A stretch of DNA of 64,000 bases, from positions 62,001-126,000 of the forward strand of contig JAFUFI010000029.1 of assembly GCA_017469945.1 (NCBI GenBank), in the 5' to 3' direction. Origin of the DNA: Lachnospiraceae bacterium. Its GTDB lineage: Bacteria > Bacillota > Clostridia > Lachnospirales > Lachnospiraceae. This document shows, one piece after another, positions 9,659 through 17,104 of the stretch; position 1 is the first letter of the stretch; each line of letters opens with the position of its first letter. The translations under genes were made by a program, and so were the position numbers. The notes beneath the pieces are model-generated. The model was given only the letters and a program-made list of their open reading frames with translations, had not been told where the DNA came from and ran no database searches.

Positions 9659-10030
9659 ATGGCTCGTATCGAAGGTGTAGATTTACCCAGAGAGAAAAGA
9701 ATCGAGATCGGTCTTACCTACATTTATGGTATTGGAAGAGCAACCTCAAACAGAATCCTTGCTGAGTGTGGCGTTAATCCCGATACCAGAGTAAGAGATA
9801 TCACCGATGACGAAGTTAAGAAGATTACCGAAGCAATCGACAAGCTCGGAGTAATGGTAGAAGGTGACCTCAGAAGAGAGATCGCTCTTAATATCAAGAC
9901 TCTTCAGGAGATTGGATGCTATCGTGGAATCCGTCACAGAAAGGGACTTCCCGTTCGTGGACAGAACACAAAGAACAACGCTCGTACCCGTAAGGGACCC
10001 AAGCGTACCGTTGCTAACAAGAAGAAGTAA
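9659..10030 (+). CDS. rpsM: 30S ribosomal protein S13
   Basis: S13 lies in the small-subunit head and contacts the large subunit. It has 123 residues, begins [21 protein letters not shown], contains [11 protein letters not shown] and ends in the basic [15 protein letters not shown] tail. A GGAGG site precedes the ATG. It opens the alpha operon after a long structured leader. Confidence 0.98.
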   Translation: MARIEGVDLPREKRIEIGLTYIYGIGRATSNRILAECGVNPDTRVRDITDDEVKKITEAIDKLGVMVEGDLRREIALNIKTLQEIGCYRGIRHRKGLPVRGQNTKNNARTRKGPKRTVANKKK

Positions 10031-10064
10031 TTTTTCTATAGCAATAAGTAACTAATATTAAACG

Positions 10065-10115
10065 GTGCCCAAATACATTTAAGGGCACATAAATCGAAAA
10101 AACGGATGATCCGTT
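10065..10115 (+). promoter_or_regulatory. two hairpins in the S13-S11 gap
   Basis: GTGCCC pairs with GGGCAC across a 12-base loop (10065-10088), and AACGGA pairs with TCCGTT across TGA (10101-10115). Neither is followed by a T run. The second hairpin closes 19 bases before the rpsK start. Confidence 0.4.
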
Positions 10116-10134
10116 AGAAAGTAGGTTAGTTTAA

Positions 10135-10536
10135 ATGGCAACTAAAGCAGCAGCAGCCAAGAAGGCTACAAAAAGACGTGTAAAGAAGAACGTTGATCAC
10201 GGCCAGGCACATATCCAGGCTTCATTCAACAACACTATCGTAACTATTACTGACGCAGAAGGCAACGCTCTCAGCTGGGCAAGTGCAGGCGGACTTGGAT
10301 TCAGAGGATCCAGAAAGTCTACCCCTTACGCAGCTCAGGTTGCAGCAGAGACCGCTACCAAGGCAGCTACCATTCATGGCCTTAAGACCGTTGATGTATT
10401 TGTTAAGGGACCCGGCTCAGGACGTGAAGCAGCTATCCGCGCTCTCGCAGCAGCAGGACTTCAGGTTCTTTCCATTAAGGATGTTACCCCTGTTCCTCAC
10501 AACGGATGCAGACCTCCTAAGCGTCGTCGTGTATAA
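10135..10536 (+). CDS. rpsK: 30S ribosomal protein S11
   Basis: S11 forms part of the platform that holds mRNA in the E site. It has 133 residues, with [33 protein letters not shown] and the typical end [13 protein letters not shown]. The ribosome site is weak (GTAGGTTAG), which is notable for a ribosomal protein and may indicate control by the upstream hairpins. Confidence 0.98.
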   Translation: MATKAAAAKKATKRRVKKNVDHGQAHIQASFNNTIVTITDAEGNALSWASAGGLGFRGSRKSTPYAAQVAAETATKAATIHGLKTVDVFVKGPGSGREAAIRALAAAGLQVLSIKDVTPVPHNGCRPPKRRRV

Positions 10537-10581
10537 TCGTATCCGATTATTAATTTGTAACTAGAAATTGTTGGAAGAAGA

Positions 10582-10596
10582 CACCGATTATCGGTG
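10582..10596 (+). promoter_or_regulatory. hairpin before rpsD
   Basis: CACCGA and TCGGTG form a perfect six-pair stem with a TTA loop. The stem ends 16 bases before the GAAAGGAAAA ribosome site of S4. The geometry is the same as the hairpins before rpsM and rpsK (six pairs, three-base loop). Confidence 0.4.
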
Positions 10597-10626
10597 CTGT
10601 AAACAAACATTGAAAGGAAAACTAAA

Positions 10627-11220
10627 ATGGCAGTTAATCGTACCCCCGTCCTTAAGAGATGCAGAGCTCTTGGTATTGAGCCCGCTGTTCTCGGTTATGA
10701 CAAGAAATCAAACAGACAGCCTCACAACGCCGGAAGAAAGGTAAGTGAGTATGGACTTCAGCTCCGTGAGAAGCAGAAGGCAAAGTTTATCTACGGCGTT
10801 CTTGAGAAGCCTTTCCGTAACTACTACGACAAGGCTGATATGATGAAGGGAATGACCGGTGAAAACCTTATGGTCCTTCTTGAGTCAAGACTTGACAACG
10901 TTGTATTCCGTATGGGATTTGCAAGAACCCGTAAGGAAGCAAGACAGGTTGTAGGTCACAAGCATGTTCTTGTTAACGGAAAGCAGGTTAATGTACCTTC
11001 ATATCTCGTTAAGGCAGGAGATGTTATAGAAATCAGAGAGAAGTCAAAGTCTCTTAACCGTTATAAGGAAATCGTCGAGGTTACCGGCGGAAGACTTACT
11101 CCCGATTGGATTGACGTTGATATCGACGCACTTAAGGGAACCGTCAAGAATCTTCCCACCAGAGAGCAGATTGATGTTCCTGTAAACGAGATGCTTATCG
11201 TCGAGTTGTATTCAAAATAA
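10627..11220 (+). CDS. rpsD: 30S ribosomal protein S4
   Basis: S4 is a primary 16S binder and, in several bacteria, an autogenous repressor of its operon. It has 197 residues, with the S4 RNA-binding domain near residues 88-150 ([23 protein letters not shown], split for length). The N-terminus lacks the zinc cysteines found in some forms ([19 protein letters not shown]). It lies between rpsK and rpoA. Confidence 0.98.
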   Translation: MAVNRTPVLKRCRALGIEPAVLGYDKKSNRQPHNAGRKVSEYGLQLREKQKAKFIYGVLEKPFRNYYDKADMMKGMTGENLMVLLESRLDNVVFRMGFARTRKEARQVVGHKHVLVNGKQVNVPSYLVKAGDVIEIREKSKSLNRYKEIVEVTGGRLTPDWIDVDIDALKGTVKNLPTREQIDVPVNEMLIVELYSK

Positions 11221-11281
11221 TAACTTTTAAGTCTTATAAAGCAACTTGTTCACGATTTGTTCCCAAAAGGAGGGTATTAGC

Positions 11282-12238
11282 GTGTTTGATTTTGAAAGAC
11301 CCAATATTGAGATTGTGGAGATTTCGGAAGATAAGAAGTATGGCAAATTTGTCATTAAGCCTCTTGAAAGAGGATATGGTATCACGCTTGGTAATTCACT
11401 TCGCAGAATTATGCTCTCTTCACTTCCCGGAGCAGCTGTAAGCCAGGTTAAGATTGATGGCGTTCAGCATGAGTTCTCTACTATTCCGGATGTGAAGGAA
11501 GATGTTACTGAAATCATCATGAACATCAAGAGCATCGCTATCAGAAATACCAGCGAGAGCCAGGAGCCCGTTACCATCACTATCGATTACGAAGGTGAGG
11601 GTGTTGTAACCGCTGCTGATATTCAGCACGATCCCGAGATCGAGATTCTTAATCCCGAGCAGACCATTGCTACTCTTTGCGGTAAGCATGCAAAGCTCTA
11701 CATTGAGATGACCGTTACCTCCGGAAGAGGTTATGTAAGCTCCGACAAGAATAAGAATGAGAACACCTCTATCGGTGTTATCTCAATCGACTCCATCTAC
11801 ACTCCCGTTGAGCGTGTAAACGTTTCAATCGAGAATACCCGTGTAGGTCAGAGCACAGATTTTGATAAACTTACTATTGATGTATACACCAATGGGGCAC
11901 TTGCTCCCGATGAGGCTGTAAGCCTTGCCGCTAAGGTGCTTTCAGAGCACTTAAGCCTCTTCATCAATCTTTCCGAGAGCGCTCAGAACGCTTCCTTTAT
12001 GCAGGAACTTCCTGAGAACAACTCAGATAAGGTTATTGAAATGAGCATTGAAGAGCTCGAGCTTTCAGTTCGTTCTTTCAACTGCTTAAAGAGAGCAAAC
12101 ATCAATACTGTTCGTGAGCTTTGCGAGAAGACCCCCGATGAGATGATCAAGGTTCGTAACCTTGGAAGAAAGTCTCTTGAGGAAGTTCTTCAGAAGCTCA
12201 GTGACCTCGGACTCTCACTTAAGAATGCCGAGGAGTAG
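11282..12238 (+). CDS. rpoA: RNA polymerase alpha subunit (GTG start)
   Basis: Alpha nucleates assembly of RNA polymerase and contacts UP elements through its C-terminal domain. The GTG start follows AGGAGG by eight bases and gives [15 protein letters not shown], 318 residues. The N-terminal domain carries [20 protein letters not shown], and the C-terminal domain (about residues 250-315) has the helix-hairpin-helix segment [15 protein letters not shown]. In-frame codons further upstream lack a ribosome site and homology. Confidence 0.97.
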   Translation: MFDFERPNIEIVEISEDKKYGKFVIKPLERGYGITLGNSLRRIMLSSLPGAAVSQVKIDGVQHEFSTIPDVKEDVTEIIMNIKSIAIRNTSESQEPVTITIDYEGEGVVTAADIQHDPEIEILNPEQTIATLCGKHAKLYIEMTVTSGRGYVSSDKNKNENTSIGVISIDSIYTPVERVNVSIENTRVGQSTDFDKLTIDVYTNGALAPDEAVSLAAKVLSEHLSLFINLSESAQNASFMQELPENNSDKVIEMSIEELELSVRSFNCLKRANINTVRELCEKTPDEMIKVRNLGRKSLEEVLQKLSDLGLSLKNAEE

Positions 12239-12319
12239 TTAAAGGCAGCACATATTTGTGTTTTCGCGAAAGGGTAATTCCAATGTGTTCCGTTTGCGAA
12301 ATCCTGTATGGCATAAAAA

Positions 12320-12357
12320 ACATTCGGTAAGTAAGTCCAATGAGCGTGGCCGGATGT
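12320..12357 (+). promoter_or_regulatory. hairpin before rplQ
   Basis: In the 141-base rpoA-rplQ gap ACATTCGG can pair with CCGGATGT over eight positions, including one G-U pair, around a 22-base loop. It ends shortly before the AAAGGAGA site of L17. The function is unknown. Confidence 0.3.
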
Positions 12358-12379
12358 ACCATGTAAAGGAGATATTAAA

Positions 12380-12988
12380 ATGGCTAAGTACAGAAAGCTT
12401 GGCAGAACCTCTTCACAGAGGAAGGCTCTGCTCAGAAACCAGGTAACCGCACTTCTTAACAACGGAAAGATCGTTACTACCGAAGCTAAGGCTAAGGAAG
12501 TTAGAAAGATCGCTGAAGGTCTTATCGCTCTTGCAGTTAAAGAGAAGGATAACTTCGAAACCGTAAAGGTAACCGCAAAGGTTGCTCGTAAGGACAAGGA
12601 CGGAAAGCGCGTAAAGCAGATCGTTGACAAGAACGATCCTTCAAAGGTTCTTGCTGAGTCACATCGTGACAAGGATGGCAAGATCGTTCGCATCGAGAAC
12701 GGTGTTACCGTTACCGTTTATGACGAAGTAGAGAAGGAAATCAAGAAGGATATGCCTTCAAGACTTCACGCAAGACGTCAGATGCTTAAGGTTCTTTACC
12801 CTGTAACTGAGGTTCCTACCGAGAACAAGGGAAAGAAGAAGGCTACCAAGGAAGTTGATCTTGTTGCAAAGCTCTTTGATGAGATCGCTCCTAAGTATGT
12901 TAACCGTAATGGTGGTTACACCAGAATCATCAAGATCGGCCAGAGAAAGGGCGACGGTGCTCTTGAGGTTGTTCTTGAGCTTGTTTAA
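12380..12988 (+). CDS. rplQ: 50S ribosomal protein L17 with large insertion
   Basis: L17 is a large-subunit protein near the tunnel exit. The N-terminal half ([20 protein letters not shown]) and the C-terminal half ([38 protein letters not shown]) are standard. Between residues about 55 and 127 lies a charged lysine-rich insertion of roughly 70 residues, so the protein has 202 residues and not the usual 113-130. The frame is unbroken and codon use matches its neighbours. Enlarged L17 proteins occur in Lachnospiraceae. It closes the alpha operon. Confidence 0.96.
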   Translation: MAKYRKLGRTSSQRKALLRNQVTALLNNGKIVTTEAKAKEVRKIAEGLIALAVKEKDNFETVKVTAKVARKDKDGKRVKQIVDKNDPSKVLAESHRDKDGKIVRIENGVTVTVYDEVEKEIKKDMPSRLHARRQMLKVLYPVTEVPTENKGKKKATKEVDLVAKLFDEIAPKYVNRNGGYTRIIKIGQRKGDGALEVVLELV

Positions 12989-13005
12989 TCTATTAATGAT
13001 TATTG

Positions 13006-13037
13006 ATCCGAGTCGGGAAACCGACTCGGATTTTTTT
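13006..13037 (+). terminator. intrinsic terminator of the ribosomal cluster
   Basis: An 11-pair perfect stem (core CCGAGTCGG with CCGACTCGG) with a GAAA tetraloop is followed by seven T. This is a textbook intrinsic terminator 18 bases after the L17 stop. Confidence 0.97.
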
Positions 13038-13100
13038 ACTTTAAGGTCCTTTTTATCTACTTCAAAGTTCTTTTTATCTTCTTTAAAGTTCTTTAATTGT
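13038..13100 (+). repeat. three tandem 21-base repeats
   Basis: Three consecutive 21-base units start at 13038, 13059 and 13080. Each contains a CTTTAAAG/CTTCAAAG core followed by TTCTTTTTATCT, with the third diverging at its end. The period equals two DNA helical turns. The -35 box of the next promoter lies at the end of the third unit, so the array is placed where an activator or repressor would bind. Confidence 0.6.
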
Positions 13101-13125
13101 AATATGCGCTTTTAAATGGTATATT
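13097..13125 (+). promoter_or_regulatory. sigma-A promoter, close to the start codon
   Basis: TTGTAA and TATATT are separated by 17 bases, with TGG directly before the -10 (extended -10). The -10 ends only seven bases before the ATG of the next gene, so transcription would begin at or next to that ATG. Confidence 0.6.
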
Positions 13126-13132
13126 AAAATCT

Positions 13133-13684
13133 ATGGGTGATAAATACGATTGGAAAAAAATAATACAGATGGTTGCTGTTATTGGAGTGCTGTGCATATT
13201 TGTCGGCGTCTTCACAAGGATAATGCAAAAAAACCAGACGAGCTTATCGGATTACGCCGTTAAGAATCCGGAGATTGCCCTTGCGCAAAGTGAGAATTCC
13301 GAAGAAAGCAAAACCGAGGATGCAAGCCTGGATAGCTCTAAGGAAAACAGCGAAGAGAGCAGCTTGGACAGTACCAAAGAAGGCAGCAAGGATACGATAA
13401 CACAGAGCGGCAAAGAAAGCGGCAAAGAGGACGCTAAAGGCTCAGAAGACGCGGGTGCAGATAAGCCTAACGATGATGCAGATGCATTTTACTACACAGA
13501 TCTAGAAGATGGCTACAAATTCCACATCCTTTACTATAACAGTACAAAGGAAGTATGTACCGCAGAGATTGTCGCATCCCCGGAGGATCCGTACAATGCG
13601 CTTGAGATCTGTTACGATCTTTACAAAGCGGAACATATATTTGAGGATGTATCCAAGCTGCAGGAATTTTTTGATAAATTGTAA
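13133..13684 (+). CDS. unknown membrane-anchored extracytoplasmic protein
   Basis: This is a 183-residue protein that I do not recognise. A single N-terminal membrane segment (about residues 12-29) is followed by a Ser/Glu/Lys-rich linker with irregular KESGKE/DSTKEGSK repeats (about 50-115). A compact C-terminal domain (about 117-183) is rich in aromatic residues: YYTDLEDGYKFHILYYN. No ribosome site is visible and the start is almost at the predicted transcription start. It lies between the ribosomal block and the ECF genes, whose first ATG follows 15 bases after its stop. The topology suggests an anchored domain outside the cell. Confidence 0.7.
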   Translation: MGDKYDWKKIIQMVAVIGVLCIFVGVFTRIMQKNQTSLSDYAVKNPEIALAQSENSEESKTEDASLDSSKENSEESSLDSTKEGSKDTITQSGKESGKEDAKGSEDAGADKPNDDADAFYYTDLEDGYKFHILYYNSTKEVCTAEIVASPEDPYNALEICYDLYKAEHIFEDVSKLQEFFDKL

Positions 13685-13699
13685 TTAACAGGTTTTAAG

Positions 13700-14557
13700 A
13701 TGGAAATAGTTAAAGCTAAAGATGTTGTATTTGAATATATAAGGCGGGATGATGAGGGTGAAGTAGTCGGTATAACTACCGCGGTAGACCACGTAAATCT
13801 TGGCATAGAAAAAGGTGATTTTATCGCCATACTCGGACATAACGGGTCCGGAAAATCTACCCTTGCCAAGCATTTTAATGCAATCCTTGTCCCCGAAGAA
13901 GGAAGCGTTATAGTTGACGGTATCGATACAGCCGAATCCGAAAGAATATGGGATATAAGACAGAACGCCGGAATGGTATTCCAAAACCCGGACAACCAGA
14001 TAATCGGACAGGTGGTAGAGGAAGACGTTGGATTTGGGCCGGAGAATATTGGCGTACCCACAGAAGAAATATGGGAGAGGGTGGAAAAGAGCCTGAAGGC
14101 TGTAGGAATGTATGAATTTCGCAAGAATTCGCCCAACAGACTATCCGGCGGTCAGAAACAACGCATATCCATAGCGGGCGTACTTGCGATGAAGCCAAAG
14201 TGCATTATACTTGACGAGCCTACTGCGATGCTCGATCCCAAGGGCAGAAAGGAAGTCCTTGAAGCCGTACACGAGCTCAATAAAAAAGAAGGGGTTACCG
14301 TAATACTTATCACGCACTATATGGAAGAAGTAATAGACGCGGATAAAGTATTTGTTATGGATGCGGGTAAGGTCGTTATGCAGGGAACCCCGAGACAGAT
14401 TTTTTCCCTTGTTGACGATTTAAAGAGTCTGAGACTTGATGTACCGCAGGTTACGCTCCTTGCCTATGAACTTAAAAAAAGAGGCGTAAATCTCCCGGAT
14501 GGAATTCTTACTACGGATGAACTTGTAGAGAATCTTTTATCCCTGAAAAGAAATTGA
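13700..14557 (+). CDS. ecfA1: ECF transporter energy-coupling ATPase A1
   Basis: This is one of the two ATPases of the shared energy-coupling factor module that drives vitamin and metal S-components. It has 285 residues. Walker A is GHNGSGKST near residue 48, the signature LSGGQKQR lies near residue 148 and Walker B is [10 protein letters not shown]. The Q-loop NPDNQI is characteristic of EcfA1. It is followed by EcfA2 and EcfT with no S subunit nearby, as in group II ECF systems, which use S components encoded elsewhere. Confidence 0.96.
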   Translation: MEIVKAKDVVFEYIRRDDEGEVVGITTAVDHVNLGIEKGDFIAILGHNGSGKSTLAKHFNAILVPEEGSVIVDGIDTAESERIWDIRQNAGMVFQNPDNQIIGQVVEEDVGFGPENIGVPTEEIWERVEKSLKAVGMYEFRKNSPNRLSGGQKQRISIAGVLAMKPKCIILDEPTAMLDPKGRKEVLEAVHELNKKEGVTVILITHYMEEVIDADKVFVMDAGKVVMQGTPRQIFSLVDDLKSLRLDVPQVTLLAYELKKRGVNLPDGILTTDELVENLLSLKRN

Positions 14558-14565
14558 GGAAAAGC

Positions 14566-15417
14566 ATGTCACTGATAGTTGATCACATTTCATATATATA
14601 TGACAAGGATTCGGGGCTTCCTACTGTTGGCTTAAAGGATGTCAGTTTAAGCATCCCCGACGGTCAGTTCATCGGTGTGATAGGACATACCGGCTCCGGT
14701 AAATCTACACTGATGCAGCACCTGAACGGACTTATAAAAGCCACTGAGGGATCTATTTATTTCAATGGTGAGGACATTTACGATAAAGGATACGACTTAA
14801 AAAAGCTGCGCAGTAAGGTAGGACTTGTATTTCAGTACCCTGAGCATCAGCTTTTTGCAGAGACAGTCTTTGCGGATGTCTGTTACGGACCCGGAAATCT
14901 GGGCCTTGATAAGAAGGACTGCGAGCTTAGGGCATACGATGCTTTAAGGAAAGTAGGCTTTCCTGAAGAACTTATTTTTACTTCCCCCTTCGACCTTTCC
15001 GGCGGGCAAAAGCGCAGAGTGGCCATAGCCGGTGTGCTTGCCATGAAGCCTGAGATCCTTATACTTGATGAGCCCACAGCCGGACTCGACCCCAAGGGAA
15101 GGGACGAAATCCTTGGAATGATTAAAGAACTTCAGCAAAAGGAAAAGATGACCATTATCCTTGTATCCCATTCTATGGATGATGTTGCCGAGTATGTCGA
15201 CAGGATCGTTGTAATGAACCACGGAAGCATCTTTCTGGATAACTCGCCCCAGGTAGTCTTTTCACACTATAAAGAACTTGAAGAGATCGGCTTATCCGCG
15301 CCCCAGGTCACGTATATTATGCATGCCCTTTCGGAGCAGGGATTTCCGGTAAAATGCGACGTAACCACAATACAGGAAGCGGCCGACGAAATAGCTGCCT
15401 GCCTTAAGAATAATTAG
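14566..15417 (+). CDS. ecfA2: ECF transporter energy-coupling ATPase A2
   Basis: This is the second ATPase of the ECF module, with 283 residues. Walker A is GHTGSGKST, the Q-loop has YPEHQLFAETV typical of EcfA2, the signature is LSGGQKRR and Walker B is ILILDEPTAGL. The ATG is six bases after a GAGG site; a TTG that overlaps the ecfA1 stop is rejected because it lies before this site. It pairs with EcfA1 as a heterodimer bound to EcfT. Confidence 0.96.
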   Translation: MSLIVDHISYIYDKDSGLPTVGLKDVSLSIPDGQFIGVIGHTGSGKSTLMQHLNGLIKATEGSIYFNGEDIYDKGYDLKKLRSKVGLVFQYPEHQLFAETVFADVCYGPGNLGLDKKDCELRAYDALRKVGFPEELIFTSPFDLSGGQKRRVAIAGVLAMKPEILILDEPTAGLDPKGRDEILGMIKELQQKEKMTIILVSHSMDDVAEYVDRIVVMNHGSIFLDNSPQVVFSHYKELEEIGLSAPQVTYIMHALSEQGFPVKCDVTTIQEAADEIAACLKNN

Positions 15418-15432
15418 GAAATACAAAAAGAC

Positions 15433-16248
15433 ATGTTACGAGATATCACATTAGGTCAGTATTATCAGACCGAAAGCGTTATACACAGATTAGATCCGAG
15501 AGTAAAGCTCCTCGGAACGATCCTTTTCTTTATTTCGCTTTTTTGTTTTAAAAACCCGGTGGGTTATGCTATTGCAATTATTTTTCTTGCCGTGGTCATA
15601 TTTTTGTCAAAAGTGCCCTTCCTTTTTATGGTCAGGGGAATGAAAGCAATCATATTTTTGATGGTCTTTACTTCCTTGGTAAACCTTTTTGCGACAAAGG
15701 GAGATGCGGTGCTGTCGTTTTGGAAGATAACGATAACAAGACAGGGTATAATCATGGCAATTACAATTGCTGTGCGTATCAGCCTTCTTATCATCGGATC
15801 ATCAATAATGACCCTTACGACAACACCGAACCACTTAACAGACGGAATGGAAAAGGGCCTTAGATTCCTTAAGGTTATAAAGGTACCTGTACACGAGATT
15901 GCGATGATGATGTCTATCGCCCTCAGATTTATTCCGATCCTTCTTGAGGAGACGGACAAGATCATGAAGGCACAGCTCGCCAGAGGAGCAGACCTTGAGA
16001 GCGGAAATGTTTTTAAAAGAGTAAAGGCAATGGTTCCTATATTGGTTCCTCTCTTTATATCCGCCTTCAGACGCGCAAATGACCTTGCAACCGCTATGGA
16101 GGCAAGATGTTACCATGGCGGGGACGGAAGGACCAAAATGAAGCCTTTAAAGTACCAAAAAAGGGATGCTGTAGCTTATGTAATACTTGCAGTATATCTT
16201 TTGGTAAGCATCTTCCTTGGAAGACTATGGATTTTCGATATTATGTAA
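15433..16248 (+). CDS. ecfT: ECF transporter transmembrane subunit T
   Basis: EcfT links the ATPases to the substrate-binding S component in the membrane. It has 271 residues, several hydrophobic segments between residues 28 and 125, and a final one near 245. The coupling helices carry the Ala-Arg motifs: AQLARGAD and AMEARCYHGG. The start MLRDITLGQYYQTESVIHRLDPRVKL is typical. It belongs to the ecfA1-ecfA2-ecfT-truA order seen after rplQ in many Clostridia. Confidence 0.95.
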   Translation: MLRDITLGQYYQTESVIHRLDPRVKLLGTILFFISLFCFKNPVGYAIAIIFLAVVIFLSKVPFLFMVRGMKAIIFLMVFTSLVNLFATKGDAVLSFWKITITRQGIIMAITIAVRISLLIIGSSIMTLTTTPNHLTDGMEKGLRFLKVIKVPVHEIAMMMSIALRFIPILLEETDKIMKAQLARGADLESGNVFKRVKAMVPILVPLFISAFRRANDLATAMEARCYHGGDGRTKMKPLKYQKRDAVAYVILAVYLLVSIFLGRLWIFDIM

Positions 16249-16250
16249 AC

Positions 16251-16266
16251 CGATTTGCATAAATCG
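16251..16266 (+). promoter_or_regulatory. hairpin before truA
   Basis: CGATTT and AAATCG form a perfect six-pair stem with a GCAT loop immediately after the ecfT stop. No T run follows. The truA start 17 bases later has no clear ribosome site. Confidence 0.35.
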
Positions 16267-16282
16267 TAGCGATATTATTATC

Positions 16283-17104
16283 ATGAGACGTATAAGATTA
16301 AAAGTAGCCTATGACGGTACCGCATACCACGGATGGCAGATACAGAAAAACCAAATAACGATCGAAGGTAAGTTAAACGAGGCTATCTCGAATCTTCTCT
16401 CTGCGGAAATAAACGTCATCGGAGCCAGCCGAACCGATGCCGGCGTACATGCAATGGGCAATGTTGCCGTGTTTGACTGCGATAGCAAAATCCCCGCGGA
16501 GAAATTCGCAGGAGCGATAAATGCAAGGCTTCCGGAAGATATAAGAGTCTTAAAGTCCGATGAGGTGGACGAAAACTGGCACCCAAGAAAGCAGGACTGT
16601 AAAAAGACTTACGAATACCGTGTTTCAACGGGTAAGGTGCAGCTCCCCACAAAGAGACTTTATTCGCATTTTATATACAAACCTCTTAATATTACGGCAA
16701 TGCAGAAGGCTTGCACTGCGTTTATCGGAGAGCATGACTTTTCAGCTTTTTGTGCCGCCGGCTCCCAGGCTGAGAGCATGATAAGGACTATTTATGATCT
16801 TGAAGTGATCGCCTCCGGAACAAATGACAGCTCCGGGGAAAAGGGAGAGTCTTGTGAAAAAGCCTCAAAATCAGAGGATTTCATCCTTACCGAAGGGGAA
16901 GTTGTAATAAGAGTTACGGGAAACGGATTTTTGTATAATATGGTCCGGATAATCGCAGGAACCCTTATGGATGTCGGATGCGAAAAAAAACACCCGGAGG
17001 ATATTCCGGATGTTTTGAGATCTCTTGAAAGAAGAAACGCGGGCCCTACACTTCCCGCCTGCGGGCTGATGCTTATGGGTTACCGATATGATTGTGATTT
17101 TTAA
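16283..17104 (+). CDS. truA: tRNA pseudouridine(38-40) synthase TruA
   Basis: TruA isomerises uridines 38-40 in the tRNA anticodon arm. The ATG chosen gives MRRIRLKVAYDGTAYHGWQ, as in the family, and 273 residues. The catalytic aspartate is in SRTDAGVHA near residue 52. A hydrophilic stretch of about 25 residues (GTNDSSGEKGESCEKASKSE) enlarges the loop before the conserved GNGFLYNMVRIIAGTLMDVG. The last 32 bases overlap the 3' end of the convergent EAL gene. Confidence 0.95.
   Translation: MRRIRLKVAYDGTAYHGWQIQKNQITIEGKLNEAISNLLSAEINVIGASRTDAGVHAMGNVAVFDCDSKIPAEKFAGAINARLPEDIRVLKSDEVDENWHPRKQDCKKTYEYRVSTGKVQLPTKRLYSHFIYKPLNITAMQKACTAFIGEHDFSAFCAAGSQAESMIRTIYDLEVIASGTNDSSGEKGESCEKASKSEDFILTEGEVVIRVTGNGFLYNMVRIIAGTLMDVGCEKKHPEDIPDVLRSLERRNAGPTLPACGLMLMGYRYDCDF

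Noticed and set aside
11246..11284. Upstream TTG at 11246 as start of rpoA
   Set aside because: The AGGAGG site lies at 11268-11273, after this codon; GTG at 11282 gives the conserved N-terminus.
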